26,415 bases of DNA from contig HF993645.1 of the NCBI GenBank assembly GCA_000433915.1, forward strand, positions 77,584-103,998, in the 5' to 3' direction. The translations under genes were made by a program, and so were the position numbers. This DNA is from Clostridium sp. CAG:793 (GTDB lineage: Bacteria > Bacillota > Clostridia > TANB77 > CAG-508). Shown here piece after piece: positions 15,501 through 25,581 of this stretch. Numbering within the stretch: the first letter of the stretch is position 1; each line of letters opens with the position of its first letter. The notes under the pieces were generated by a model. That model made no database searches and was not told where the DNA came from. It worked only from the letters and a program-made list of their open reading frames with translations.

Positions 15501-18500
15501 TATGTAATAAAAGTAGATAAAGAATTACCAACAACAACAAGCCCAACAGTATCAAGCACAACAAATACAATAACAGTAACATGTAATCAAACAGATAGCT
15601 TATCAGGAATAAATGCATCAAGCAAAAAATACGCAATCTACAAAAATGGAGCATGGTCATCATGGCAAACATCAAATAAATTTACAAACTTGACGCACAA
15701 TACAGAATACAAAGTAAAAACACAAATAACAGATAATGCAGGAAATACATCAGACTCAGTAGAAGCGACAGCAAAAACAACAACACTAACAGCAGGAACA
15801 CTTACATTAAGAAAAGAAAGCAGTACTGGTTCAATATATCAATCAGGAACATGGTCAAACAAATCAATATATGTTACATTAACAAAATCAAGCATAGGAA
15901 CAACAACGTATGAAAGTGTAACAGGATCAGCACAAACAGTAACATCAACAGATAGTACAACAACAATTAGGGCAGATGGAACAACAACATTAAGAGTAAA
16001 AACAACAGATGGAATCAATACAGTATACAGTCAAGATTATGTAATAAAAATAGATACAGTAGCACCAACAGCTGGAAAAATGGCATTAAAATTAGACAAC
16101 AGCAGTGGAGGAGATTATACTGAAAATACATGGACAAATCATAGTGTATATGCAGCATTAACAAACGGAAGTGATACACTAAGCGGTCACAAATCAACAA
16201 CATACAGCATAACAGGTGGAGCAACAGTATCAAATGCAACAGCAGCAACTACTTTAGCAACAACTAATACATATACAATAAAAGCAACAACAGTAGATAA
16301 TGCAGGAAATAGTGCAACAAGAACACAAATAGTAAAAATAGATAAAGAAGCTCCAACAGCACCAGAAATAACAAATCCAAGTAATGGGGCATGGACAAAT
16401 GGAAACGTAACAATTACAGCAAAATCAACAGATGCACATTCAGGAATAGACAAGATAGAATGGTATGAAAATGGAGCCTGGACAACAAGAGCATTAACAA
16501 CAACAGATGGAACTGGAGTAATAACTTACACAGTAGATAGAAATGAAACAATAAGATTTAGAGCAGTAGATAAAGCTGGAAATGCTTCATCTGAAAGTAC
16601 AACAGTAGTAAAAATAGACAAGACAAGCCCATCAGATACAGCACCAACAGTGGTAAGTACAACCAATACAATAACAGTAACAAGCAAACAAACAGATAGT
16701 TTGTCAGGAATAAAATCAGGAACAATACAATATGCAATAATGAAAGGCACAACCTGGTCGGCATGGCAAACATCAAATCAGTTTACTGGATTAACACATA
16801 ACACAGAATATAAAGTAAAAACAAAAGTTACAGACAACGCAGGAAATACAAAAGAATCATTAACAACAACAATATCAACTAAGAAATTACAAGCAGGTTC
16901 ACTTACATTAACAATAGGAACAAATTCAGGTTCAGCTTATAGTGAAGGAACTTGGACAAAATCAGACGTATATGTCACATTAAATAAAGCATCAACAGGA
17001 ACAACAACATATGAAAGTTTAGCAGATTCGGCACAGACAGTAGTAGCTGGAACAGCTAGTAATGTAAAAATTAACACAACAGGAACAACAACATTAAAAG
17101 TAAAAACAACAGATGGCAGCAACACAGTATATAGTAAAGAATATGTTATAAAAATAGATAAAGTAGTGCCAACAGCAGGAACATTAACAATGAAAAAAGG
17201 AAGCAACACAGGTGCTACATACAGTAACAATACATGGACAAATCAGAGCGTATATATAGAAAAAATCAATGGAACAGATAAAGAGAGCGGACATAAATCA
17301 ACAGTATATAGCATAATAGGAAAAGCAACACTTAATAATCAAACAGGCAGCAATACTTTGACAGATGAAGGAATATATACAGCAAAAGTTACAACAACAG
17401 ATAATGCTTTAAATAGCTCAACAAGATCATATACAATAAAAATAGATAAAACAGCACCAACGAATACAGCTCCAACAGTTACAGTAACAACAAAGTCTAT
17501 AACAGTAACAAATAAGCAGACAGATGCTTTATCAGGAATAGCAAGTACACAATATGCATTAAAAACAGGAAGTACTTGGTCAGCATGGCAGACATCAAAT
17601 GTATTTAATAATTTAATAACAAATAAAACATATAGTGTAAAAACAAAGACAACAGACAATGCTGGAAACTCATCAGAATCAGCAGAACTAAGTGTAACAA
17701 CAAACAATTTAACAGCAGGAAGCTTAACATTAAAACATACAGATGCAAATGGTGACGCATATACAGTAAATACATGGACAAAAGACAGCATCTATGTAGC
17801 ATTAACAAAAGGCTCAGCTGGAACAACAACATATGAAAGCATATCTGGTTCAGCACAAACAGTAGCAGCTGGAACCACAGCAGCAACAACAGTAACTACA
17901 AATGGAACAACAACACTAAGAGTAAAGACAACAGAGGGAACAAACACAGTATATAGTCAAGAATACATAATAAAGATAGATAAAGAAGCACCAACAAATG
18001 CAGCACCAACAGTTAATGCAACCACAAATTCATTAACAGTAACAAATAAGCAAATAGATAATCTATCAGGAATAGCAAGTGTACAATATGCAATCTATAA
18101 AGGAAATAGCTGGTCAGCATGGCAAACATCAAACCAATTTACAGGATTAACACATAACACAACATACAAAGTAAAAACAAAAACAACAGATAAAGTAGGA
18201 AATGCATCAGAATCAGCAGAAAATACAACAGCTAAAACCTCAAACCTAGTAGCTGGAACATTAACATTAACTCATAACACAGCATCAGGATCAGCATATA
18301 CATCAAATACATGGACAAAAGACAGTGTATATGTGGCATTAGTTAAAGCATCAACAGGAACAACAACATATGAAAGTATAACAGGTTCAGCACAATCAGT
18401 TGGCTCAGGAACAACAGCAGATACAACAGTAACTACAAATGGAACAACAACATTAAGAGTAAAAACAACAGATGGAACAAACACAGTATATAGTAGTAAC

Positions 18501-21500
18501 TATGTAATAAAAGTTGATAAAGCAAAGCCAACAGCAGGAACACTAACAATGAAGGTAGGAAGTAGCACTGGAAACGCATATACGAGCAATAGTTGGACAA
18601 ATCAAAACGTATGGCTACATAAAAACGATGGTTCAGATACTTTAAGTGGACACAAATCAACAACATATACAGTTTCGGGAGCAAACTTAACAAACCAAAC
18701 AGCTGATAATACAATAAGTGTAGAAGGAAAATACACAGCGACAGTGACAACATACGATAATGTAGACAATAGTAGCACAAATTCATACAATGTAAAAATA
18801 GACAAAACAGCTCCAACAACAACAACACCAACAGCAACATCAACAACAAACGAAATTACAGTAACATTCAAACAAACAGATAGTTTATCAGGAATAAATG
18901 CATCAACAAAGCAATATGCAATATATAAAAATGGAGCATGGTCAGCATGGCAAACATCAAACGAATTTACAGGACTAACATACAACACACCATATAAAGT
19001 AAAAACAAAAGTAAGCGATAATGCTGGAAACTCGTCAGAATCAACAGAACTAAGCATATCAACTAAAAATCTAACAGCTCCAACATTAAGCTTCAAGTTA
19101 GAAAATAACACAGGAAGTGATTACACCGTAGGAAGCTGGGTAGGAAAAAATGTATATGTAACATTAAACAAAGCAGCATCAGGAACGTCAACTTATGAAA
19201 GTATAACAGGCTCAGCACAAACAGTAGCAGCTGGAACAACAGCAGCAACAACAATTTCTACATCAGGAACGACAACATTAAGAGCAAAAGTAACAGATGG
19301 AACAAACACAATATATAGCAATAATTACGTAGTAAAAGTAGATAAAAATGCACCTACAAATGTAGCACCAACAGCTAGCACCACAACGAATTCAATTAGT
19401 GTTGCATCAAAGCAAACAGACAATTTATCAGGATTGAATTCATCTACATTACAATATGCAATATACAAAGGAAGCAGCTGGTCAGCATGGCAAACATCAA
19501 ATACATTTACAGGATTAACACATAATACAGCATACAAAGTAAAGACAAAAATAAGCGATAATGTAGGAAATACATCAGAATCAACAGAGCTAAGCATATC
19601 AACAAAACAATTAACAGCAGGAGGCTTAACATTAAAACATACAAATTCAAGTGGAGCAGCTTACACAGCAAACACATGGACAAAAGATAATGTTTATGTA
19701 ACACTAAATAAAGCAGCATCAGGAACATCAACTTATGAAAGTGTATCAGGTTCAGCACAAACAGTGGCAGTAGGAACAACAGCAGACACAACAGTAAATA
19801 CAAATGGAACAACAACATTAAGAGTAAAGACAACAGATGGAACGAATACAGTATATAGCGGAAATTACATAATAAAGAAAGATGCACAAAATCCAACAGC
19901 AGGAACATTAACAATGAAGCTAAATAATAGCTCAGGAGGAGCATACACATCAGGAAATTGGACAAACCAAAGCGTATGGCTACACAAAAATGATGGATCA
20001 GATACCCTAAGTGGTCATAAATCAACAACATATACAGTTGCAAGTACAAGTATAACAAATCAAACAGCAGATAACACAATAAGCACAGAAGGGAAGTATA
20101 CAGCAACAGTAACAACATATGATAATGTATCAAACAGTAGCACAAGAAATTACACAATAAATATTGATAAGACAGCACCAACAACAATAGCACCAGGAGT
20201 TAAAACTACAACCAATTCAATTACAGTAAGTAGTAAACAAACAGATGCTTTATCAGGAATAGCAAGCGTACAATATGCACTATATAACGGAAGCAGTTGG
20301 TCAAGCTGGCAATCATCAAATACATTTACAGGATTAACAACAAACAAAGTATACAAAGTAAAAACAAAGACAACAGATAAGGCCGGAAACAGTAGTGAAT
20401 CAATCGAAGCATCAGCTACAACAACCAACCTTACAGTAGGAACTCTTACAATGAAGCTAGGAAGTAGCTCAGGAAGCACATACACATCAGGAGTATGGAC
20501 AAATCAAAATGTATATGTAACATTAAACAAGGCAACAACAGGAACAACAACATATTTAAGCACTGACAGTTCAGCACAAGCAGTAGCAGAAACAGCTTCA
20601 GCTACAACAATTAATAAAGAAGGAACATCAATATTAAAAGTAAAGACAACAGATGGAACTAATACAGCATATAGTTCAGAATACACAATCAAGATAGATA
20701 AGACAGCACCAACAACGGTAGCACCAACAGCGAGCAAGACAACAAAATCAATAACAGTAACATGTAACCAAACTGACGGTCTATCAGGAATAAATGCATC
20801 AACAAAACAATATGCAATATACAAAAATGGAGCATGGTCAGCATGGCAAACATCAAATGTATTTAATAATTTAACATCAGGAAAAGAATATCAAGTAAAA
20901 ACAAAAGTAAGTGATAATGCTGGAAACTCAGCAGAATCAACAGCAACAAAAGTCACAACAACAACACTAACAGCAGGAACATTAAACTTGAAATTAATAA
21001 ATAGTACTGGTGCAAACTATACAGCAGGAACATGGACAAATCAGAATGTATATGTAACATTAAATAATGGCTCAGCAGGAACAACAACATATGCAAGTGT
21101 ATCAGGTTCAGCACAATCAGTAGCCTCAACAACAGGAGCAACAACAATAGAGGCAGCAGGAACAACAACATTAAAAGTAACAACAACAGATGGAACAAAC
21201 TCTGTAAGCAATACTTATGTAATAAAAATAGATAAGACAGCTCCAACAGCAGGAACACTTACTATGAAGCTAAATAGTAGTACAGGAGCAGCTTACACAG
21301 CAAACACATGGACTGCTAATAGCGTATATGTTCATTTAAATAACGGTTCAGACGAAACAAATGGAAGTGGCCATAAATCAACATCATATAGCATAACAGG
21401 CCCAACGACAGCTTCTGGAACAAATGATGCAACATTAACAACAACAGGAACATATACAGATAAAATAACAACAACAGATAATGCTGGAAATAGTGCAACA

Positions 21501-24500
21501 AGAACAGTAACAATAAAGATAGATAAAGAAAAACCAGCAACACCAACAGTAACAAATGCAAAAAATAACACATGGACAAACGACAATGTAACAGTAACAA
21601 TCAAATCTTCAGACAATCATTCAGGAATAGACAGAATAGAATGGTATGAAAATAATGCATGGACAACAAGAGCATTAACCACAACAAATGGAACAGGAAC
21701 AATTTCATACACAGCAAATAGAAATGAAACAGTAAGATTTAGAGCAGTAGATAAAGTTGGAAATGTATCAGCAGAAGCAACAACTATAGTAAAAATAGAT
21801 AAGACAGCACCAACAAATACAGCACCGACAGCAACAGTTACAGCACAATCAATAACAGTAACATGTAAGCAAACTGATAGTCTGTCTGGAATAAAATCAG
21901 GAACAACACAATATGCATTGAAAACTGGAGACACATGGTCAGCATGGCAAACATCAAATACATTTACAAAATTAAAACAATCAACATCTTATGTAGTAAA
22001 AACAAAAGTAACAGATAACGCTGGAAACTCAGCAGAATCATCAGAAACAACAGTATATACATCAAAGCTTGCCGCAGGAACATTAACATTAAAGCATACA
22101 GATGCAAGTGGAGCAACTTACACATCAAATACATGGACAAAAGATAATGTATATGTAACACTAAATAATGGCTCAGCCGGAACAACAACATATGCAAGTG
22201 TATCAGGTTCAGCACAAACAGTAGCAGCCGGAACAACAGGAGCAACAACAATAACAACAGCCGGAACAACAACATTAAAAGTAACAACAACAGATGGAAC
22301 AAATACATCAACAAATTCCTACATAATAAAGATAGATAAAACAGCTCCAACAGTAGGAACATTAACAATGAAATTAGGAAGCAGCACAGGAACAACATAT
22401 ACATCAGGAAATTGGACAAACCAAAATGTATGGGTACACAAAAATGATGGTTCAGATAGTCAGAGTGGACACAAATCAACAACATATACAATATCAGCAG
22501 CAAGTTTAACAAATCAAACAGCAGATAATACTCTAACCAAAGAAGGAAAATATACTGCTGTAGTAACAACAACTGATAATGTATCAAATAGCAGCACAAA
22601 GAATTACAACATAAACATAGACAAGACAGCACCAACAACAGTAGCACCAACAGCATCTCAGACAACAAATTTGATAACAGTAACAAATAAACAAACAGAT
22701 GCTTTATCAGGAGTATCAAGCACACAATATGCAATATACAATGGAAGCAGTTGGTCAAGTTGGCAATCATCAAATGTATTTAGTGGATTAACAACCAATA
22801 AAACATACAAAGTAAAAACAAAAACAACAGATAAAGCTGGAAACTCATCAGAATCAGCAGAGTTAAGCGTAACAACAAGTAACTTAACAGCAGGAAGCTT
22901 AACATTAAAACACACAAATGCAAGTGGAGCAGCATATACAGCAAACACATGGACAAAAGATAGCGTATATGTAACATTAAATAATGGTTCAGCTGGAACA
23001 ACAACATATGCAAGTGTATCAGGTTCAGCACAAACAGTAGCAGCAACATCATCAGCAACAACAATTACAACATCAGGAACAACAAAATTAGTAGTAACAA
23101 CAACAGATGGAACAAATACTGTAAAAAGTGGTGAATACATAATAAAAGTAGACAAAAATGCACCAACAACTGCAGCACCAACAACTAGTGTTACAACAAA
23201 TTCGGTAACAGTAACATGTAAACAAACAGATAGCTTATCAGGAATAAACGCATCAACAACACAATATGCAATATATAAAGGAAGTAGCTGGTCAGCATGG
23301 CAAACATCAAATAAATTCACTGGATTAACACATAACACATCATACAAAGTAAAAACAAAAATAAGTGATAATGTAGGAAATTCAGGAGAATCAGCAGAAA
23401 CAACAGTTTCAACATCAAAACTAGCCGCAGGCAGCTTAACGCTAAAGCATACAAATACAAGTGGAGCAGCCTACACATCAGGAAGCTGGTCAACAACAGA
23501 CATATATGTAACATTAACAAGAGCTTCAACAGGAACGACAACTTATGAGAGCATATCAGGTTCAGCACAAACAGTTGCAACAGGAACAACAGCAGCAATC
23601 ACAATAACAACAGCAGGAACAACAAAATTAAGAGTAAAGACAACAGATGGAACAAACACAGTATATAGTAGCAACTATGTAATAAAAATAGACAAAACAA
23701 AACCAACAGCAGGAACAATGACAATGAAGCTAGGATCAAGTTCGGGTAGTACATATACAAGTGGAACATGGACAAATCAAAGCGTATACATTGCATTAAA
23801 CAATGGTTCAGATGAAACAGGAGGAAGTGGACATAGTTCAACAACCTACAGCATCTCAGGAGCTGCAACACAATCAAATCAAACAGCAGCTCAAACATTA
23901 ACAGCAGCAGGAAAATACACAATTACAATAACAACAAAAGACATAGCAGGAAATAGTTCGACTAGAACACAATATGTATACATAGACAAGACAAAGCCAA
24001 CAGCTGGAACGCTTACAATGAAGCTAGATTCAAGCACAGGCTCAAGTTACTTAAACAATACATGGACAAACCATAGCGTATACATATCTCTAAATAATGG
24101 TTCAGATGAAACAAACGGAAGTGGCCATAGCTCGACAACTTACAGCATTTCAGGCTCAGCAACACAATCAAATCAGACAGCAGCCCAAACATTGTTGGCA
24201 ACAGGAACTTATAACATAACAGTAACAACAAAGGATAAAGCTGGAAACACATCTACCAATAATTATGTAATAAAGATAGATAAAAAAGCACCAAATGTTG
24301 GAACATTAACAATGAAATTAGACAGCGCATCAGGGGAAAATTATACCAACGATACATGGACAAATCACAACATTTATATTGCGGTAAACAACGGAAATGA
24401 TGCAAATAGCGGGCATCAGTCTACAACATATAGCATCAGCGGACCTATAACGGTAACTAACTCAAGTGAGGCAAGAACACTAACAGCGGAAGGAACGTAC

Positions 24501-25412
24501 ACGGTTGTTCTAACCACTAAAGATATGGCGGGTAATACAGCAACAAGAACGTACACAATAAAATTAATGTTCCCACATATAGGCGATTATGTAAGTTATA
24601 AACCAGATACGCCGAGTATAGGATATAGCTTAAGTACCGATTATAGCGGATATGATAAAAATCAAATTATAGATACAAACTATGATCCAACGGAGTGGAG
24701 AATAATGGAATTGGATTCCAATAGGAATATAACAAAATTGTTTGGAGTTCCAAGTAGTAATCAAGGAAAAATATATTTTAAAAATGCAACAGGATACAAT
24801 AATAGTGTATATTTATTAAACGACATATGCAAAAATAGATATAGTAATGTAATCTTAGGAGCAACAGCAAGAAGTTTGAACCTTGAAGATATTGAGTCAA
24901 GAATGAATTCAAGAGGAATAGAAACAAGAAATAAATATAAATCAGGAACAGTACAATATGGAACAACAAAAAAATATACAGATAGCTATGCTAAATATCC
25001 AGCTATATATGCACAAGAAAAATATTCAGGTGTTGGAATAGGCGATGTAGCAGATGGAACACAAATTATAACTGGAAACATAGATAATATATCACTTAAA
25101 AAGATGAACCCAAATGGGAAATCTGAAAGTAATAATATTTATGAAACACTACCAACAATATCTGAAAGTCTTGGAACATCTGTCAAAAGTTTAACATGTA
25201 CTCAAACATTTTATCATACTGCCCAATTAAGCTCATATTACAATGACCTCAATTTTTACAATATGATATTCGAAACTGGAGCTCATTTTTGGATTGCATC
25301 ACGTTATGTTGACAATGATCCTAATTTTTTAGGAGAATATTTTGGACTTCGTGTTGTTTATGAACAGTCATTAAGCGGAATATTGCTTGTCTTATTTTTA
25401 CAACGGTTATAA
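12525..25412 (+). CDS. Giant surface protein: prepilin-like N-terminus, 42 Ig/FnIII-like modules
   Basis: The open frame has 4,295 residues; a weak AGAGGA precedes ATG. Residues 12-38 read KKNEKGITLTALVIT and then a hydrophobic helix: a class III prepilin-like signal with Ala where Glu is usual at +5. A helical stem (38-80) and one FnIII-like domain (about 80-165) follow. Residues 168-4014 hold 42 modules of 80-100 residues rich in Thr, Ser, Asn and Gly. Most end in a KIDKxxP linker. A C-terminal domain starts at HIGDYVSYKPD and includes EWRIMELDS, LNDICKNRYSNVI and HFWIASRY, resembling tails of other clostridial surface proteins. No LPXTG or classical signal peptide. The frame ends early by a shift; the normal tail continues to 25518. 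Likely a long adhesin or stalk; ligand unknown. Confidence 0.85.
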   Translation: MKKIFGYGKKNEKGITLTALVITVVVLSAIAAVGLKAADSEIKSVNEIQNEAQKQEDKLENTGKQINKMYDDLDIKDVNLTAEIKQTTCSFEISNVQLQNSSEIIGRYKYFIKEKDSSSYREISSTKDNFMTMDKLRHNTQYDIKIEVYNQSGKKIKTSVKTAKTNELTAGSLILKLKDNAGAEYTPGTWTASDVYVRQVEGNAGKTTYQTVGSSAQTIAQGTSGETIVSKSGVTTIRVITTDGTNTVNGKDYVIKIDKEAPISGALKMQLDNSNGAEYKNDTWTKHDVYVSLQQGNSNLSGIKSPVYNVTGAETHTNQTQPLTLKTTGTYTINVITTNNVGTTSTKTYTVKIDKDAPEAGKLIMKLGDNKGNDYTDGTWTNQNVYIAKQNGTDALSGHKSTVYNVTGKSNISNTQDAITLTETGEYTLTVITTDNAENTSTRIYKVKIDKVNPTTPEVTNPSNGEWTKGQVKITIKSTDTNSGIDRIEWFENGAWTTRQLTTTNGVGTITYTVDRNTVIRFRAVDKAGNISDEATTTIKLDTSAPNKQAPEATSTPSTIKLTFKQTDNLSGINGSTIRYAIYKDGKWSAWQTSDTFTGLIHNAEYKVKTQVSDNVGNTSESNETTISTKKLEAGTLKLNLINASGNSYVSGQWTKSNVYVSLSQAQYGTSNYESISESAQTVATGTTADSLITKAGITTLRVKTVDGPNTVYSQNYIVKVDNQNPTAGTLTMKLNSTTGSTYTSGNWTNQNVWIHKNDGSDNLSGHQSTTYNVSGAETLNNQTADNTLQTEGTYTLTVKTLDKVSNSSTRGYTVKIDKTAPTDVAPIATATTNSITATFKQTDSLSGINNSSIQYAIKDGNSWSAWQTSKTFTGLKINQTYTIKTKATDNAGNTQESKELSITTTELKAGTLTLTKETATGSAYTSGQWSNKNVYVKLVQSSTGTSTYSSTSNSAQLVSAGTTVDTTVSTNGTTTLKVTTTDGNNTTYSQEYVIKVDKELPTTTSPTVSSTTNTITVTCNQTDSLSGINASSKKYAIYKNGAWSSWQTSNKFTNLTHNTEYKVKTQITDNAGNTSDSVEATAKTTTLTAGTLTLRKESSTGSIYQSGTWSNKSIYVTLTKSSIGTTTYESVTGSAQTVTSTDSTTTIRADGTTTLRVKTTDGINTVYSQDYVIKIDTVAPTAGKMALKLDNSSGGDYTENTWTNHSVYAALTNGSDTLSGHKSTTYSITGGATVSNATAATTLATTNTYTIKATTVDNAGNSATRTQIVKIDKEAPTAPEITNPSNGAWTNGNVTITAKSTDAHSGIDKIEWYENGAWTTRALTTTDGTGVITYTVDRNETIRFRAVDKAGNASSESTTVVKIDKTSPSDTAPTVVSTTNTITVTSKQTDSLSGIKSGTIQYAIMKGTTWSAWQTSNQFTGLTHNTEYKVKTKVTDNAGNTKESLTTTISTKKLQAGSLTLTIGTNSGSAYSEGTWTKSDVYVTLNKASTGTTTYESLADSAQTVVAGTASNVKINTTGTTTLKVKTTDGSNTVYSKEYVIKIDKVVPTAGTLTMKKGSNTGATYSNNTWTNQSVYIEKINGTDKESGHKSTVYSIIGKATLNNQTGSNTLTDEGIYTAKVTTTDNALNSSTRSYTIKIDKTAPTNTAPTVTVTTKSITVTNKQTDALSGIASTQYALKTGSTWSAWQTSNVFNNLITNKTYSVKTKTTDNAGNSSESAELSVTTNNLTAGSLTLKHTDANGDAYTVNTWTKDSIYVALTKGSAGTTTYESISGSAQTVAAGTTAATTVTTNGTTTLRVKTTEGTNTVYSQEYIIKIDKEAPTNAAPTVNATTNSLTVTNKQIDNLSGIASVQYAIYKGNSWSAWQTSNQFTGLTHNTTYKVKTKTTDKVGNASESAENTTAKTSNLVAGTLTLTHNTASGSAYTSNTWTKDSVYVALVKASTGTTTYESITGSAQSVGSGTTADTTVTTNGTTTLRVKTTDGTNTVYSSNYVIKVDKAKPTAGTLTMKVGSSTGNAYTSNSWTNQNVWLHKNDGSDTLSGHKSTTYTVSGANLTNQTADNTISVEGKYTATVTTYDNVDNSSTNSYNVKIDKTAPTTTTPTATSTTNEITVTFKQTDSLSGINASTKQYAIYKNGAWSAWQTSNEFTGLTYNTPYKVKTKVSDNAGNSSESTELSISTKNLTAPTLSFKLENNTGSDYTVGSWVGKNVYVTLNKAASGTSTYESITGSAQTVAAGTTAATTISTSGTTTLRAKVTDGTNTIYSNNYVVKVDKNAPTNVAPTASTTTNSISVASKQTDNLSGLNSSTLQYAIYKGSSWSAWQTSNTFTGLTHNTAYKVKTKISDNVGNTSESTELSISTKQLTAGGLTLKHTNSSGAAYTANTWTKDNVYVTLNKAASGTSTYESVSGSAQTVAVGTTADTTVNTNGTTTLRVKTTDGTNTVYSGNYIIKKDAQNPTAGTLTMKLNNSSGGAYTSGNWTNQSVWLHKNDGSDTLSGHKSTTYTVASTSITNQTADNTISTEGKYTATVTTYDNVSNSSTRNYTINIDKTAPTTIAPGVKTTTNSITVSSKQTDALSGIASVQYALYNGSSWSSWQSSNTFTGLTTNKVYKVKTKTTDKAGNSSESIEASATTTNLTVGTLTMKLGSSSGSTYTSGVWTNQNVYVTLNKATTGTTTYLSTDSSAQAVAETASATTINKEGTSILKVKTTDGTNTAYSSEYTIKIDKTAPTTVAPTASKTTKSITVTCNQTDGLSGINASTKQYAIYKNGAWSAWQTSNVFNNLTSGKEYQVKTKVSDNAGNSAESTATKVTTTTLTAGTLNLKLINSTGANYTAGTWTNQNVYVTLNNGSAGTTTYASVSGSAQSVASTTGATTIEAAGTTTLKVTTTDGTNSVSNTYVIKIDKTAPTAGTLTMKLNSSTGAAYTANTWTANSVYVHLNNGSDETNGSGHKSTSYSITGPTTASGTNDATLTTTGTYTDKITTTDNAGNSATRTVTIKIDKEKPATPTVTNAKNNTWTNDNVTVTIKSSDNHSGIDRIEWYENNAWTTRALTTTNGTGTISYTANRNETVRFRAVDKVGNVSAEATTIVKIDKTAPTNTAPTATVTAQSITVTCKQTDSLSGIKSGTTQYALKTGDTWSAWQTSNTFTKLKQSTSYVVKTKVTDNAGNSAESSETTVYTSKLAAGTLTLKHTDASGATYTSNTWTKDNVYVTLNNGSAGTTTYASVSGSAQTVAAGTTGATTITTAGTTTLKVTTTDGTNTSTNSYIIKIDKTAPTVGTLTMKLGSSTGTTYTSGNWTNQNVWVHKNDGSDSQSGHKSTTYTISAASLTNQTADNTLTKEGKYTAVVTTTDNVSNSSTKNYNINIDKTAPTTVAPTASQTTNLITVTNKQTDALSGVSSTQYAIYNGSSWSSWQSSNVFSGLTTNKTYKVKTKTTDKAGNSSESAELSVTTSNLTAGSLTLKHTNASGAAYTANTWTKDSVYVTLNNGSAGTTTYASVSGSAQTVAATSSATTITTSGTTKLVVTTTDGTNTVKSGEYIIKVDKNAPTTAAPTTSVTTNSVTVTCKQTDSLSGINASTTQYAIYKGSSWSAWQTSNKFTGLTHNTSYKVKTKISDNVGNSGESAETTVSTSKLAAGSLTLKHTNTSGAAYTSGSWSTTDIYVTLTRASTGTTTYESISGSAQTVATGTTAAITITTAGTTKLRVKTTDGTNTVYSSNYVIKIDKTKPTAGTMTMKLGSSSGSTYTSGTWTNQSVYIALNNGSDETGGSGHSSTTYSISGAATQSNQTAAQTLTAAGKYTITITTKDIAGNSSTRTQYVYIDKTKPTAGTLTMKLDSSTGSSYLNNTWTNHSVYISLNNGSDETNGSGHSSTTYSISGSATQSNQTAAQTLLATGTYNITVTTKDKAGNTSTNNYVIKIDKKAPNVGTLTMKLDSASGENYTNDTWTNHNIYIAVNNGNDANSGHQSTTYSISGPITVTNSSEARTLTAEGTYTVVLTTKDMAGNTATRTYTIKLMFPHIGDYVSYKPDTPSIGYSLSTDYSGYDKNQIIDTNYDPTEWRIMELDSNRNITKLFGVPSSNQGKIYFKNATGYNNSVYLLNDICKNRYSNVILGATARSLNLEDIESRMNSRGIETRNKYKSGTVQYGTTKKYTDSYAKYPAIYAQEKYSGVGIGDVADGTQIITGNIDNISLKKMNPNGKSESNNIYETLPTISESLGTSVKSLTCTQTFYHTAQLSSYYNDLNFYNMIFETGAHFWIASRYVDNDPNFLGEYFGLRVVYEQSLSGILLVLFLQRL
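13026..24567 (+). repeat. Array of 42 coding repeat modules of four types
   Basis: I sorted the modules by eye. A (14 copies): AGTLTLKH, W-TKD-VYV, TTYESISGSAQ, RVKTTDGTNTVYS. B (12): AGTLTMKL, WTNQ-V, GSD-SGHKSTTYS, DNAGNSSTR. C (13, FnIII-like): TNSITVTCKQTDSLSGI, QYAIYK, WSAWQTS, YKVKTK. D (3): TNPSNGAWT, GIDRIEWYENGAWTTR, IRFRAVDKAGN. Order: A B B D; C A B; C A C A B D; C A B; C A C A B; C A C A B; C A C A B D; C A B; C A C A B B B. Modules differ at synonymous and other sites, so copies are not all recent, but adjacent blocks share long identical words. Confidence 0.85.
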
Positions 25413-25518
25413 ATATTATGACGGTTTCAGCTTGGCACCAGTAGTTTATTTTAACTCTGGAATTCATGTCAATAATGGTGACGGAACGATAACAGATCCA
25501 TATGTAATAGAAAAATAA
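25380..25518 (+). other. Out-of-frame continuation of the giant gene's C-terminal domain
   Basis: After SLSG (near 25380) the giant frame gives a short nonsense tail and stops at 25412. Skipping one base near 25380-25385 gives YCLSYFYNGYKYYDGFSLAP, then VVYFNSGIHVNNGDGTITDP and YVIEK, stop 25516-25518. A VVYFNSG-GDGT-DPYVI ending is what such C-terminal domains usually show, so this is the true end of the protein, separated by one extra base. A strong terminator follows within 4 bases of this second stop. Confidence 0.75.
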
Positions 25519-25521
25519 AAT

Positions 25522-25569
25522 ACTGAATAATAGTCCTCTTATTTTCATTTTTGAGGACTATTATTCAGT
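25522..25569. terminator. Intrinsic terminator between convergent surface-protein genes
   Basis: A 17-bp perfect stem (25522-25538 with 25553-25569) has a 14-base T-rich loop. The T-rich tail is better on the minus strand (TATTTTATTTTTC), but it can serve both genes. Confidence 0.8.
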
Positions 25570-25581
25570 TATAAAAATAAT

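Noticed and set aside
13537..24252. Many long Leu-rich open frames on the minus strand opposite the giant gene
   Set aside because: They are antisense shadows: Thr/Ser/Asn-rich A-ending codons (ACA, GCA, TCA) read backwards as Leu, Val and Cys codons and rarely give stops. They repeat with the module period and lack ribosome binding sites.
3876..24567. Regular repeats that might suggest CRISPR arrays
   Set aside because: All repeats are coding, in frame, and lack short identical direct repeats with unique spacers of constant length. No cas gene is present.
24568..25518. C-terminal domain of the giant protein as a variable domain of a diversity-generating retroelement
   Set aside because: The WIASR-type tail made me think of C-type-lectin-like folds, but there is no reverse transcriptase and no template/variable repeat pair in the window.
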